Shown here piece by piece: positions 28,897 to 38,240 of a DNA stretch of 64,000 nt. The position numbers were made by a program, and so were the translations under genes. The notes under the pieces are model-generated. The model saw only the letters and a program-made list of their open reading frames with translations, made no database searches and was not told the origin of the DNA. The DNA is from Phytohabitans kaempferiae (lineage in GTDB: Bacteria; Actinomycetota; Actinomycetes; Mycobacteriales; Micromonosporaceae): the NCBI RefSeq assembly GCF_042433955.1, contig NZ_JBHLUH010000021.1:124001-188000 (forward strand), in the 5' to 3' direction. Position 1 is the stretch's first letter, and every line of letters begins with the position of its first letter.

Positions 28897-31729
28897 TCGA
28901 CGCCTCCATCCCGCCACTGGTGAACGTCAGACAGCTCACCGTAGCGCCTGGCGCCTCGAACGACAGGTAAAGGTCCTGCACGCCGGCCGCGCCGGTCACC
29001 GGCGCGTGCACCTCGGCCCAGTCGTGCCGGCCGTTGGCCGTCGGCACGACGATGCTCCCGGCCACCGGCCCGGAGAGCGGGTCGTCGAGGCGCAGCGTCA
29101 CGCGGGCGCCGGCCGCTTCCCGGGTACGGCTGGTGACGCGCGCCGCCACCGCGCCCGCGCCCGCCCCGAAGTCGACCCGCTGGAAGCCGATCCAGCCGGC
29201 CGGCTCGGCGGCGCCCACCGCGTCGGCGCGGGCCGGCTCGTCGTCGAGCAGCACGGTGCCGGCGTAGTCGTCGTGGTCGACCGCCCACAGGGGACCGTCG
29301 AGCGGCCGCCGCGGGCCGACCTCCTCGCCGCGCACCGACAGCGTCGCGGTGAGCGCGATGTCCGCACTGGACCGTCCGATCTGGATGGTGTGGCGGGCGG
29401 TCTCCACGACGCGCGCCCCGCGGGTCACGTCCCAGAACCAGAGGTCCGCGGCCCGCAGCGGGAACGTGACGGTCGCCCTCTCGCCGGGCTCAAGCGTGAT
29501 CCGCCGGAACGCGCGGAGCCGGCGCAGCGGCTGCTTGACCCGGGAACGGCGCTGGCGCGTGTAGAGCTGCACGACCTCGTCGCCGGCCCGGTCACCGGTG
29601 TTGGTGACGTCGACCGCCACCTCGACCGTCCCGCCCGCGTCTACCTCCACAGTGGATAGTCGCAGGTCCGAGTACGCGAACGAGGCGTAGCTCAGCCCGT
29701 GCCCGAAGGGGTACAGCGGCTCGCCCCGGTAGTAGAGGTACGTGGCGTCGCAGGCGATCACGTCGTAGTCGAGCAGGTCGGGCAGCTCGGACGCGTCCCG
29801 GTACCAGGTCTGGGTGAGCCGCCCGCCCGGGTCGGCCGCGCCGAGCAGCACGTCGGCGAGCGCGTTGCCGTACTCCTGCCCGCCGTGCGACGACCACAGC
29901 ACAGCCGGCAGGTGCGTGTCGGCCCAGCCGATCCCGTACGGGTAGCTGCTGGTCACCACGAGCACCGTGCGCGGGTTGGCCGCGTGTACGGCCCGGATCA
30001 GCGCCTCCTGCGCGGGCGGGAGCGCGAGGTTGGGGCGGTCTTCGGTCTCCCTTCCGTTGATCATGGGGTGGTTGCCGACCACCACCACGGCCACGTCGGC
30101 GTCGCGGGCGGTGGCCGCCGCGTCCCGTGCCCCGTCGGCGACGAGCTCGACCGTGAACGGCGTGCCCCCCTCGGCGCCGGCCGCGTCGGCCCGCAGCACC
30201 CCGTCGGGGCCGGCCGCGACGTACCGCCCGGTGGCGAGATGGTGGAGCACGACCTGGCCGGCGCCCCGCTCCACCAAGCGGAACGTCTCCCGCACGATCC
30301 AGCCGCCGGGCTGGGGGCGGTCGTTGAGGAGTACCCCGTTGTCGTCGACCCCGACGTGCATGGCGTTGGCCGCGGCCCGCAGCGCGACGACGCCCTCGCC
30401 CCAGTCGAAGAGGTCGAAGCTCGCCTCCGGGCCGGGCGCGGCGCCGTCCGCGCGCAGCGGTCCGTCGGCGGCCCACGCGTAGCCGTCCGGGCCGCGCAGC
30501 GCGATGCGGTCCACGCCCTCGTGGAAGGTGGCGTGCACGCGCGCGGCCAGCCCGCCGTACGCGGTGACCGCGTAGGGGAGCGTGCCGCTGTACCAGTCTT
30601 CGTGCAGCGTGTCGGCGAGCGGCCCGATCACCGCGACCGTGCCGCCGCGGAGGGGGAGCAGGTCGTCCTCGTTCTTGAGCAGGACGATCGACTGCCGGGC
30701 GGCTTCCCGCGCCAGCTCCTGGTGTGCCGCGCAGTTGATCACGTCGGCGGTGATCCCCGCGTACGGGTTGCGCTCCGGCGGGTCGAACTCGCCCAGCCGG
30801 AACCGCGTCGTGAGGATGTGCCGCGCGGCCCGGTCGACGTCCGACTCGTCGAGCAGCCCGCGATCGAGCGCCTCGGTGAGCCGCGCGAGCGTGGGGCCGG
30901 AGTCGCCGTCGTCCTCGGTGAAGCTGTCGATGCCGGCCCGCAGCGCGGCGGCGTATCCGGCCGCGTGGTCACCGTGGTAGCCCTGGTCGCCGGCGATCTG
31001 CGAGGCCGCCGAGGCGTCGCTGACCACCAGCACCTCGTCTTCGGTCCACCGGCGCAACTCGTCGTTGATGAGGGGGCTGAGGTGGGCCGGCCGCCCGTTG
31101 ACGAGGTTGTACGACGCCATCGCCGCCACCGCCGCGCCCGCCTCGATGGGCGCGCGGAACGCCGGCAGCTCGTACTCGTGCAGCACGCGCGGCGGCAGGT
31201 TGCTCGACGTGAGGTGGCGGTCGGTCTCGTTGTTGTAGCCGAGGAAGTGCTTGAGCGTCGGCGCGGTGCGCAGGTAGACGGGGTGGTCGCCGCGCAGCCC
31301 CGAGGCGTACGCGGTGCCCATCACGCCGGTCAGCCACGGGTCTTCGGCGTACCCCTCCTCGTTGCGGCCCCAGCGGGGGTCGCGCAGCGGGTTGACCACG
31401 GGCGCCCACACGTTGAGGCCGACCCGCGCCGGGTCCTTGTGGTGGAAGCCGCGCACCTCGTCGCCCACGGCCTCGCCGACGGCGTGCACCAGCTCGGGGT
31501 TCCAGGTGCTGGCCAGCCCCACCGCCTGGGGGAAGACGGTCGTGGGGCCGACCCAGGCCAGGCCGTGCAGCGCCTCCGTGCCGGTGCGGAAGGAGCCGAT
31601 CCCGAGGCGGGGGACCGGCGCCTGGTGCTGGTGGAGCAGTGCGACCTTCTCGGCCAGGCTGAGGCGGCCCAGCAGGTCGGCCACTCGGGCAGGGAGCGGC
31701 CGGTCCGGGTCGCGAAACGTCTCTGTCAT
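28889..31729 (-). CDS. GH3 beta-glycosidase with fascin-like insert and C-terminal CBM-like domain
   Basis: This 946-aa enzyme probably releases glucose or xylose from beta-linked oligosaccharides. The N-terminal GH3 barrel includes LGIGSFRTGTEALHG and the nucleophile region EVLVVSDASAASQIAG. After the second GH3 domain starts (QSIVLLKNEDDLLPL), a beta-trefoil, fascin-like stretch is inserted, roughly residues 400-540. A fibronectin-III-like domain (VEVAVDVTNTGDRAGDEVVQLY) and a C-terminal CBM6-like beta-sandwich follow. There is no signal peptide, so it is likely cytoplasmic. I start at ATG 31729; GTG 31738 is closer to the AGAGGA site. It forms an operon with lacI. Confidence 0.9.
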   Translation of the reverse strand: MTETFRDPDRPLPARVADLLGRLSLAEKVALLHQHQAPVPRLGIGSFRTGTEALHGLAWVGPTTVFPQAVGLASTWNPELVHAVGEAVGDEVRGFHHKDPARVGLNVWAPVVNPLRDPRWGRNEEGYAEDPWLTGVMGTAYASGLRGDHPVYLRTAPTLKHFLGYNNETDRHLTSSNLPPRVLHEYELPAFRAPIEAGAAVAAMASYNLVNGRPAHLSPLINDELRRWTEDEVLVVSDASAASQIAGDQGYHGDHAAGYAAALRAGIDSFTEDDGDSGPTLARLTEALDRGLLDESDVDRAARHILTTRFRLGEFDPPERNPYAGITADVINCAAHQELAREAARQSIVLLKNEDDLLPLRGGTVAVIGPLADTLHEDWYSGTLPYAVTAYGGLAARVHATFHEGVDRIALRGPDGYAWAADGPLRADGAAPGPEASFDLFDWGEGVVALRAAANAMHVGVDDNGVLLNDRPQPGGWIVRETFRLVERGAGQVVLHHLATGRYVAAGPDGVLRADAAGAEGGTPFTVELVADGARDAAATARDADVAVVVVGNHPMINGRETEDRPNLALPPAQEALIRAVHAANPRTVLVVTSSYPYGIGWADTHLPAVLWSSHGGQEYGNALADVLLGAADPGGRLTQTWYRDASELPDLLDYDVIACDATYLYYRGEPLYPFGHGLSYASFAYSDLRLSTVEVDAGGTVEVAVDVTNTGDRAGDEVVQLYTRQRRSRVKQPLRRLRAFRRITLEPGERATVTFPLRAADLWFWDVTRGARVVETARHTIQIGRSSADIALTATLSVRGEEVGPRRPLDGPLWAVDHDDYAGTVLLDDEPARADAVGAAEPAGWIGFQRVDFGAGAGAVAARVTSRTREAAGARVTLRLDDPLSGPVAGSIVVPTANGRHDWAEVHAPVTGAAGVQDLYLSFEAPGATVSCLTFTSGGMEASSG

Positions 31730-31754
31730 CGCTTTCACCCGTCCTCTATGGACT

Positions 31755-31768
31755 TCGAAGCGCTTTGA
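31755..31768. promoter_or_regulatory. LacI-type operator 1 of GH3-lacI operon
   Basis: TCGAAGCGCTTTGA is a 14-bp palindrome with one mismatch, 26 bp upstream of the GH3 ATG. It shares its left arm and GCGC core with operator 2. Confidence 0.6.
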
Positions 31769-31810
31769 GGAGCCAACGTCGCGGTGGGAGATCCGCGGAG
31801 GTCTGTCTGC

Positions 31811-31824
31811 TCGAAGCGCTTCGA
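31811..31824. promoter_or_regulatory. LacI-type operator 2
   Basis: TCGAAGCGCTTCGA is a perfect 14-bp palindrome with the CG-centred core typical of LacI-family sites. Its centre is 56 bp from operator 1. Confidence 0.65.
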
Positions 31825-31911
31825 CAAGCCGTCGAAGAAAACTCCGTCGCGTTTCACGAGTGTTACGCCCGGAGCCCTCTGAGACTCGCACCAGATAGCG
31901 GTCCAGGTCAA

Positions 31912-31925
31912 TAGGAGCGCTCCCA
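31912..31925. promoter_or_regulatory. CebR-like box
   Basis: TAGGAGCGCTCCCA differs at one base from TGGGAGCGCTCCCA, the published Streptomyces CebR operator for cello-oligosaccharide control. A further AAAGCGCT half-site lies at 31938-31945. Confidence 0.55.
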
Positions 31926-32120
31926 CGAAGTTTCAGGAAAGCGCTAACCCGCAGGTCACAGGCGGGTGACCGGCGGCGGGAGGGTGAGCCCTTCGGGCGT
32001 GTCCGTTGGAGATCCACTTCGTGGGAGACGCCCCGCGGCCGGGCCCCATGAGGTGGGACCGACGGCCGGGCCGAGGTCGAGCGCGGCCCGGCGGTCCGCC
32101 CGGTCAGGAGCGCGACGAGG

Positions 32121-33341
32121 TCACACCGCCGGGAACGGGGGGAGATGGCCGGCGTCCACCGCCGCCAGCGCCCTCGCGGCGCCACCGGTCGCGGCGGCGC
32201 CCTGGGCGAGCCCGGAGGCGACGATCCGGCAGCCACCGGCGTCGGGGGCCACCGCGCGGACCGCGAGCTCGGCCTGCGCCGCGGGCAGGATCCAGGGCGC
32301 CAGCGGTACGAAGTTGCCGCCCAGCACCACCACGTCGGGGTTGACCAGGTTGGCCAGGATGCTCACGCCGTGCCCGAGATGCCGCCCCACCGCCGCGAGC
32401 GCGTCGACCGTGGCGGCGTCGTCCCGGCGGGCGCGCCGCACCACCTCGTCGATCTCCGGCGCGAAGTCGGTGACCGGGCCGTCGGCCTCGGCCTCCGGCA
32501 GCACGCGCTGGATGATCGCCCGTACGCCGGCGAGCGCCTCCAGGCAGCCCACACGCCCGCAGGGACACAGCGGACCGCCCGGGTCGAGCTGGAGGTGCCC
32601 GATCTCGCCGCTGAACCCCCGGCCGCCGCGCAGCAGCCGCCCGTCGACCACCACGCCGGCGCCGATGCCCAGCTCGCCGGTGAGGTAGACGAGGTTGGCC
32701 GTGCCGGCGAAGGCGCCGTAGCGGTGCTCGGCCAGCGCGGAGAGGTTGGCGTCGTTGTCGACCGCGACGTCGTACTTGGGGTCGCGGAGCGCGCGCACCA
32801 GGTCGGCGCGGAGCTCGACGTCGCGCCAGCCGAGCCCGGTCGCGAGCCGCACCGCGCCGTCGGCGTCGACCAGCCCCGGCACGCCCACGGTCACGCCGAG
32901 CACCTGCCGGCCCTGGGCGGCCACGCGCGAGGCGGCCCGGGAGGCGAGCGCGGCGATCGTGCTGACCGCCTTGCCGGCCGCCGTCTCCGTGCCGGTGAAG
33001 GCGCGGCGCCAGGAGAGCAGCTGCTCCCCGGCGAGGTCGACCGCGACGGCGGTGAGGTGGTCGGCGGAGACCTCCATGCCGATCGCCGCGTACGGCTGGC
33101 CGTCGAGCACCAGCATCGTCGCCGGCCGCCCGATCCGGTGCTCGGCGAGCCCCGTCTCGCGCAGCAGCCGCCGCTCGATGAGGTCGGCGACCAGGCTGGA
33201 GACGGTCGCCTTGTTGAGCCCGGTCGCGGCCGCGATGTCGGCGCGCGAGCACGGCGCGTGGGTGCGGACATGGCGGAGTACGACGGCGAGGTTGGTGGCT
33301 CGCACGTCGGCGAAGTCGGCCGGCTGCGGCCCGCTCTGCAT
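32121..33341 (-). CDS. ROK family transcriptional repressor
   Basis: This 406-aa protein has an N-terminal winged helix (SRADIAAATGLNKATVSSLVADLIERRLL) and a ROK sugar-kinase-like domain. The zinc motif is visible in GGPLCPCGRVGCLEALAG and the nucleotide-binding glycine stretch in GELGIGAGVVVDGRLLRG. I start at ATG 33341 (MQSGPQPADFADV); the frame continues upstream to a GTG at 33440, which would overlap the promoter region. It is divergent from the ABC importer and probably represses it in response to a pentose or an oligosaccharide. Confidence 0.9.
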   Translation of the reverse strand: MQSGPQPADFADVRATNLAVVLRHVRTHAPCSRADIAAATGLNKATVSSLVADLIERRLLRETGLAEHRIGRPATMLVLDGQPYAAIGMEVSADHLTAVAVDLAGEQLLSWRRAFTGTETAAGKAVSTIAALASRAASRVAAQGRQVLGVTVGVPGLVDADGAVRLATGLGWRDVELRADLVRALRDPKYDVAVDNDANLSALAEHRYGAFAGTANLVYLTGELGIGAGVVVDGRLLRGGRGFSGEIGHLQLDPGGPLCPCGRVGCLEALAGVRAIIQRVLPEAEADGPVTDFAPEIDEVVRRARRDDAATVDALAAVGRHLGHGVSILANLVNPDVVVLGGNFVPLAPWILPAAQAELAVRAVAPDAGGCRIVASGLAQGAAATGGAARALAAVDAGHLPPFPAV

Positions 33342-33471
33342 CGTGATCAAGTCAGCCCCGTTCCCGGCGTCGGTCTGATGGTGCCCCGGGCTGGCCTGAC
33401 CATCATGCCGTACCGGGTCCGCCCTTGTGGCGGCGGTCACCGTTGGTCTAGTTTGTGATTCGCGAGACTTT

Positions 33472-33494
33472 GTTTAGTCAGTAGACGAACTAAC
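33472..33494. promoter_or_regulatory. ROK-type operator before ABC importer
   Basis: The stretch contains TTTAGTC and ACGAACTAA as opposed half-sites. TTAGT...ACTAA pairs are typical of XylR/ROK operators. It lies between the divergent ROK and importer genes. Confidence 0.45.
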
Positions 33495-33534
33495 TACAGT
33501 CATACCACTTTTTGCCAATAGAAGGGAGTGCGCC

Positions 33535-35217
33535 GTGACTCCACCCCTCGCGGGCGCGGCGACCAACCGCAGAAAATTCCTCGGCCTCACGGGGCTCAGT
33601 GCCGTCGCCGTCGCCGGTGGTGGCCTGCTCAGCGCCTGTGGGGAAGGGGGCGGGAGCAAGGGCGCCGCGACCGACACCAACAAGGTCTCCGGCGTGCTGC
33701 CGGCGCAGGGCAAGCTGCCGGACGGCATCCCGCAGCCGGACATCACGAGCACCCGCCCGATCCCCGACGGCTACAAGGCATACCCGAGCAACCTGGTCGA
33801 CGTGATCGCCGACAAGCCCGGCTCCAGCGGCAAGGAGATCAGCGCGATGACGCCGGCGTGGGGTCCGGCGCCGCCCGGTATCGGGCAGAACGCCTATCTC
33901 ACCGCGATCAACCAAGAGCTGGGCGTACCGATCAACTTCTCCATCCAGGACGGCCTCACGTACGCCGACAAGCTCAACGCGATGCTCGGTGCCCGCGACG
34001 TGCCCGAGCTGCTCTGCGTCCCGCAGTGGGAGGTGGAGAAGCTGCCCCGCTTCGCCGACGCGGTCAAGGTGCTCTTCGAGGACCTCACCGACTACCTCTC
34101 CGGCGACAAGGTCAACGCCTACCCGATGCTCGCCACCTTCCCCACCGGCGCCTGGCAGAACGCGCTGTGGAACCAGCGCCTCATGGCGATCCCCAACCCC
34201 ACCGACGGCCCGTTTCCATGGGCGCTCTTCTACCGGAAGGACCTGCTCGACGCGAAGGGCCTGACCTACCCCAAGTCGATCGACGACCTGCTCGCGATCG
34301 GCAAGCAGGTGACCGACACGAAGGCCGGCGTGTGGGCGTTCGACGACATCTTCGCGATGGTGCAGATGTTCCACAAGGTGCCCGCCTCGGAGACCGGTTG
34401 GCGGCTGAAGGCGGACGGTACGCCGGAGCACAAGTACGAGACGCCCGAGTTCAAGCAGGCGCTGGAGGTCATGGCGCGGATCTACAAGGACGGCCTGGTC
34501 CACCCCGACCTGGTGGCGAGCAAGGGCGGCGACGCCAAGAAGCTCCTGGAGAGCGGCCGGATCATCTTCAAGCAGGACGGCATCGGGGCCTGGCAGGGCA
34601 TGCAGGCGCAGCAGCAGAAGGTCACGCCCGCGTTCAACCTCCAGCCCGTGCCGATCTTCTCGGCCACCGGCGGCGACCCGCTGGTCTGGGGCGACGACAA
34701 GCCGATCTCGTACACCTTCGTCAAGAAGGGCGTCGGCAAGGAGCGCGTCGAGGAGCTGCTCCGCGTGATCAACTGGTGTTCGGCGCCGTTCGGCAGCAAG
34801 GAGTGGCACGTCCGCGAGTACGGCGTCGAGGGCCAGCACCACACGATCTCCGCGGACGGCCCGGTCAAGACCGACCTGGGCTTCAAGGAGATCGCCAACC
34901 AGTACTTCTTCGTCAGTGGCCGCAGCCCGGTCGTGCAGCCGTGGCCGGAGACGCCGAACTACGTGACCGACGTGCTGACCTACTCCAACTCCATGGTCAA
35001 GTTCATGGAGACGAACCCGTGGGACGGCATCAAGCTGGAGTTCCCGGCCACGTACAAGTCGCAGACCGTGCCGTACGAGGACAAGATTACCGACATCGTG
35101 CGGGGCCGGCGCGCGCTGACCGAGTTCGACGGGCTCGTGACCGAGTGGCGTGCGGCCGGCGGCGGCGACGAGGCCCGCGACTTCCTGGCCAAGGCGCGGA
35201 GCGACGCGGGTAAATGA
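33535..35217 (+). CDS. Extracellular sugar-binding lipoprotein of ABC importer (LplA-like)
   Basis: This 560-aa protein begins with a twin-arginine motif (NRRKFLGLTG) followed by a hydrophobic run and the lipobox LLSAC, so it should be Tat-exported and lipid-anchored by Lgt. The rest is a family-1 solute-binding fold, with ALFYRKDLLDAKGLTYPKSIDDLL and GVWAFDDIF segments. The length and partner genes match the LplA/YesO-type group that takes up plant oligosaccharides, including pectin fragments. The GTG start has AAGGGAG upstream. No ATPase subunit is encoded nearby, so a shared MsiK-type ATPase is presumed. Confidence 0.9.
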   Translation: MTPPLAGAATNRRKFLGLTGLSAVAVAGGGLLSACGEGGGSKGAATDTNKVSGVLPAQGKLPDGIPQPDITSTRPIPDGYKAYPSNLVDVIADKPGSSGKEISAMTPAWGPAPPGIGQNAYLTAINQELGVPINFSIQDGLTYADKLNAMLGARDVPELLCVPQWEVEKLPRFADAVKVLFEDLTDYLSGDKVNAYPMLATFPTGAWQNALWNQRLMAIPNPTDGPFPWALFYRKDLLDAKGLTYPKSIDDLLAIGKQVTDTKAGVWAFDDIFAMVQMFHKVPASETGWRLKADGTPEHKYETPEFKQALEVMARIYKDGLVHPDLVASKGGDAKKLLESGRIIFKQDGIGAWQGMQAQQQKVTPAFNLQPVPIFSATGGDPLVWGDDKPISYTFVKKGVGKERVEELLRVINWCSAPFGSKEWHVREYGVEGQHHTISADGPVKTDLGFKEIANQYFFVSGRSPVVQPWPETPNYVTDVLTYSNSMVKFMETNPWDGIKLEFPATYKSQTVPYEDKITDIVRGRRALTEFDGLVTEWRAAGGGDEARDFLAKARSDAGK

Positions 35218-35272
35218 GCGCGGTGACCGCCCGGCTCGTCCAGTGGCCGCCCGCGGCGGAGCGAGGACGGCC

Positions 35273-36295
35273 ATGAGCACCGAGGCACCAGCGGCGGCCG
35301 GGACCAGCCAGGAACTGGCCCGGCCGCCAAGCCCGGCCGAGCCCCCGAAGAAGCGGCGCCGGCCGAAGGTACCCCTGCGAGCGCGGCTGCGCCGGGACTG
35401 GCCGCTGCTGCTGATGGTGTTGCCGGCCGGGCTCCTGCTGCTGGTCTTCCACTACCTGCCCACGCTCGGCAACGTGGTCGCGTTCCAGGACTACAACCCG
35501 TACGCCGGGGACGGGCCGCTCTCGGCGTTCCTGGCCAGCGAGTGGATCGGGTTCGGCAACTTCAACACGCTCTTCAGCGACCCGGCGTTCTGGGACGCGC
35601 TATGGAACACGCTCACCATCACCGCGTTCCAGCTGGTCTTCTTCTTCCCGCTGCCGATCGGGCTGGCGATCCTGCTCAACAGCGTGCTCTCCAGCAAGGT
35701 GCGGGGCTTCATCCAGACCGTCGTGTACCTGCCGCACTTCTTCAGCTGGGTCCTCGTGGTCACGTTCTTCGTGCAGATGCTCGGCGGGGCCGGACTGCTC
35801 TCCCAGGAGCTGCGGCAGGCGGGCATCGAGCCGCCGAACATCATGACCAACCCGGACACGTTCATCGTGCTGGTCACCGCCGAGGCCGTGTGGAAGGACG
35901 CCGGCTGGGGCATGATCGTCTTCCTGGCCGCGCTGTCGATGATCGACCCCAACCTGTACGAGCAGTCCGCCGTGGACGGCGCCGGCCGGTGGCGCCGCCT
36001 GTGGCACGTGACGCTCCCCGGGCTGCGGCCGGTCATCATACTGCTGCTGATCCTGCGCCTCGGCGACGCGCTCTCGGTCGGCTTCGAGCAGTTTCTCCTC
36101 CAGCGTGACGCGGTCGGCCGCGACGCCGCCGAGGTGCTCGACACGTTCGTGTACCACCAGTCCATCACCACGGGCAACTTCGGGTTCGGCGCGGCCGCCG
36201 GCCTGTTCAAGGCCGCTGTCGGGCTCGTACTGATCCTGGTCGCCAACCGGATCGCCCACATGATCGGCGAGCGGGGGTTGATCTCGCGGCAATGA
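35273..36295 (+). CDS. ABC sugar permease, LplB type
   Basis: This 340-aa protein has a basic N-terminal region and six hydrophobic segments. The EAA loop reads EQSAVDGAGRWRRLWHVTLPGL, the ATPase contact site. The ATG has GAGGA six bases upstream. It pairs with the following permease to form the CUT1-type channel for the lipoprotein at 33535. Confidence 0.92.
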   Translation: MSTEAPAAAGTSQELARPPSPAEPPKKRRRPKVPLRARLRRDWPLLLMVLPAGLLLLVFHYLPTLGNVVAFQDYNPYAGDGPLSAFLASEWIGFGNFNTLFSDPAFWDALWNTLTITAFQLVFFFPLPIGLAILLNSVLSSKVRGFIQTVVYLPHFFSWVLVVTFFVQMLGGAGLLSQELRQAGIEPPNIMTNPDTFIVLVTAEAVWKDAGWGMIVFLAALSMIDPNLYEQSAVDGAGRWRRLWHVTLPGLRPVIILLLILRLGDALSVGFEQFLLQRDAVGRDAAEVLDTFVYHQSITTGNFGFGAAAGLFKAAVGLVLILVANRIAHMIGERGLISRQ

Positions 36296-36371
36296 GTGAA
36301 CGTAGCGAGCGAATCATCGGGCGCGAGGTGTCTGGAGCCTCGCGGCCGTCCGCGGCTAAGCGAGGACTTCC

Positions 36372-37259
36372 ATGAGCGGCACACGTCCCGTCTGGGAAGA
36401 GAAGCCGACCCCCCTCGGGCTGGCCGGCAAGGGCGCCGCCCTCACGCTCATGGCGCTGGTGGTGCTCATTCCAATGTGGTCGGTGCTGGTCACCAGCCTG
36501 TCGTCCCGCAAGACCATCAACGACGCGGGCGGCATGGTGATGGTGCCGAAGGGCATCGACGCCTCGGCGTACGTGACCATCTTCTCCGGCGGCATCGTGA
36601 CCCGGGCGCTCTGGGTCACCACGCTTGTCACAGTCGCCGGCACGGTCGTCAGCCTCACGGTGACCGTGCTCGCCGCGTACGGGCTCTCCCGGCCCGGCTC
36701 GGTCGGGCACCGTACGTTGCTCTTCTTCTTCCTGCTCACGTTCCTGATCTATCCCGGCCTGGTGCCCAGCTACCTCGTGGTCACCGGCGTCGGTCTCAAG
36801 GACAGCCTGTGGGCGCTGATCCTGCCGAGCGCGGTCAGCGTCTTCAATCTGATCGTCGTCCGCGGCTTCTTCCAGGGGCTGCCCAACGAACTCATGGACA
36901 GCGCGCGCATCGACGGGGCGGGCGAGTTTCGCATCCTGTGGCGTATCGTGCTGCCGCTCAGCCGCCCGGTCATCGCGGTGGTGGGGCTCTTCTACGCGGT
37001 GGGCTACTGGAACGTCTGGTTCAACGCGCTGCTCTACATCGACAGCAACGACAAGTTTCCGATCCAGCGCATCCTGCAGAGCATGATCCTGCAAGGCCAG
37101 TCGCCCAGCTTCTCCGGCCAGTCGGTCGGCTCGCTCCCGCCCACGCAGGCCATCAAGATGGCGGTCGTGGTGGTGACGGTGGCGCCGATCGTGCTGGTGT
37201 ACCCCTTCGTCCAGCGCCACTTCGTGAAGGGCGTCATCGTCGGCGCCATCAAGGGCTGA
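36372..37259 (+). CDS. ABC sugar permease, LplC type
   Basis: This 295-aa protein has six membrane segments and the EAA loop MDSARIDGAGEFRILWRIVLPL. The ATG is preceded by GAGGA. A 76-nt GC-rich spacer with small inverted repeats separates it from the first permease. A strong terminator follows the gene, closing the importer operon. Confidence 0.92.
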   Translation: MSGTRPVWEEKPTPLGLAGKGAALTLMALVVLIPMWSVLVTSLSSRKTINDAGGMVMVPKGIDASAYVTIFSGGIVTRALWVTTLVTVAGTVVSLTVTVLAAYGLSRPGSVGHRTLLFFFLLTFLIYPGLVPSYLVVTGVGLKDSLWALILPSAVSVFNLIVVRGFFQGLPNELMDSARIDGAGEFRILWRIVLPLSRPVIAVVGLFYAVGYWNVWFNALLYIDSNDKFPIQRILQSMILQGQSPSFSGQSVGSLPPTQAIKMAVVVVTVAPIVLVYPFVQRHFVKGVIVGAIKG

Positions 37260-37266
37260 CCGAGCG

Positions 37267-37295
37267 CCGGTAGGGGCCGTTTGGGCCCCTACCGG
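37267..37295. terminator. Bidirectional terminator
   Basis: CCGGTAGGGGCC and GGCCCCTACCGG form a 12-bp perfect stem with a GTTTG loop. It lies between the convergent permease and protease genes. Confidence 0.8.
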
Positions 37296-37306
37296 GCTTC
37301 GGCGGA

Positions 37307-37984
37307 TCAGACGCCCGCGACCGAGAGGATCCAGGAGCGGTTGGCGGCCACGCTGCCGTAGTTCTGGTACGTGGAGCCGTTGCCGGTCGAGCAGACGCCG
37401 ACCTGCTGTCCATTGTAGAACTGCGGGCCGCCGGAGTCGCCGCGCCAGGCGACGCCGTTGCCGCGGTTGCTGCGGATCGCCGGACCGCCGTACGCGTCCG
37501 TGGCGCTGTTGGAGGTGACGGTCACCGTGGCGGTCTTGAGCTGGCTGGAGGCGGGGCAGTTGGTGCAGGTGCGGCCCCAGCCGTAGATGTTGTTGGTCGA
37601 GCCGACCGGCGGGTTGCTGTTCGCCAGGGTCACGTACGTGGTGGAGACGCCGCTGCTGAGGCGGAGCAGCGCCAGGTCGTTCTGGCCGTAGGTGGCGGTG
37701 ACGTTGCGGGTCTGGCCGCCCGAGGCGTAGTACACGCTGCCGACCCGGACGGACATGGTGCCGCCGAGGCAGTGGCGCGCGGTGAGTACCCACTGGGACG
37801 CGATGATCGAGCCGGAGCAGGTGAACGAGCCGCCGCTGAAGACGGCCGCCGCCCAGGGGGCGGAGGAGACGGTGCCGCCACCGATGATGTAGGGCTGTAC
37901 CGGGGCGGCGGAGGCGGTGGTCGGCGCGACGAGGGCGCCGACGAGAGCGGTGGCCGTGGTGGCCAGGAGCAGGCGAATGCGCAC
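37307..37984 (-). CDS. Secreted trypsin-like serine protease (S1 family)
   Basis: This 225-aa preproprotein starts at GTG 37984 with AAGGAG six bases upstream. It has a signal peptide ending at about TASA and a short propeptide before IIGGG. The catalytic triad is visible as His in LTARHCLGG, Asp in QNDLALLRL and Ser in GDSGGP. Four cysteines besides the two around the His loop could form disulfides (RTCTNCP, GVCST). TARHC replaces the usual TAAHC. It is unrelated to the sugar genes by function and may be a separate exoenzyme. Confidence 0.9.
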   Translation of the reverse strand: MRIRLLLATTATALVGALVAPTTASAAPVQPYIIGGGTVSSAPWAAAVFSGGSFTCSGSIIASQWVLTARHCLGGTMSVRVGSVYYASGGQTRNVTATYGQNDLALLRLSSGVSTTYVTLANSNPPVGSTNNIYGWGRTCTNCPASSQLKTATVTVTSNSATDAYGGPAIRSNRGNGVAWRGDSGGPQFYNGQQVGVCSTGNGSTYQNYGSVAANRSWILSVAGV

Positions 37985-38240
37985 TACGGACTCCTTGTGG
38001 GACGACCGAAGGGGGTTGACGCACAAGGTTAGGCATCCACGATGCTCGATGCTAATCCCGAATGGGTACTACCAGCGGCCTATGACACGCGAAGCCGGGA
38101 CCGCCGCGGACAGGGGCGCAGGCGTGGCACCCCCACCATGGCACCACGCCTGCGCCTAGCGAACCTCTCCCGACCCTGCCTCGCGGTGCGCCCGTGCGGC
38201 CGGCGCGTCCGCGCTGTTCGGGCCGGGAGAAGTTCGGCGA

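Larger units (their letters stand above)
31730..32120. other. Regulatory intergenic region upstream of GH3
   Basis: This 391-nt stretch lies between GH3 and the 3' end of the ROK gene. It contains four GCGC-centred sites, listed separately. From 31950 to 32120 I see only GC-rich sequence with no gene. Confidence 0.5.
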
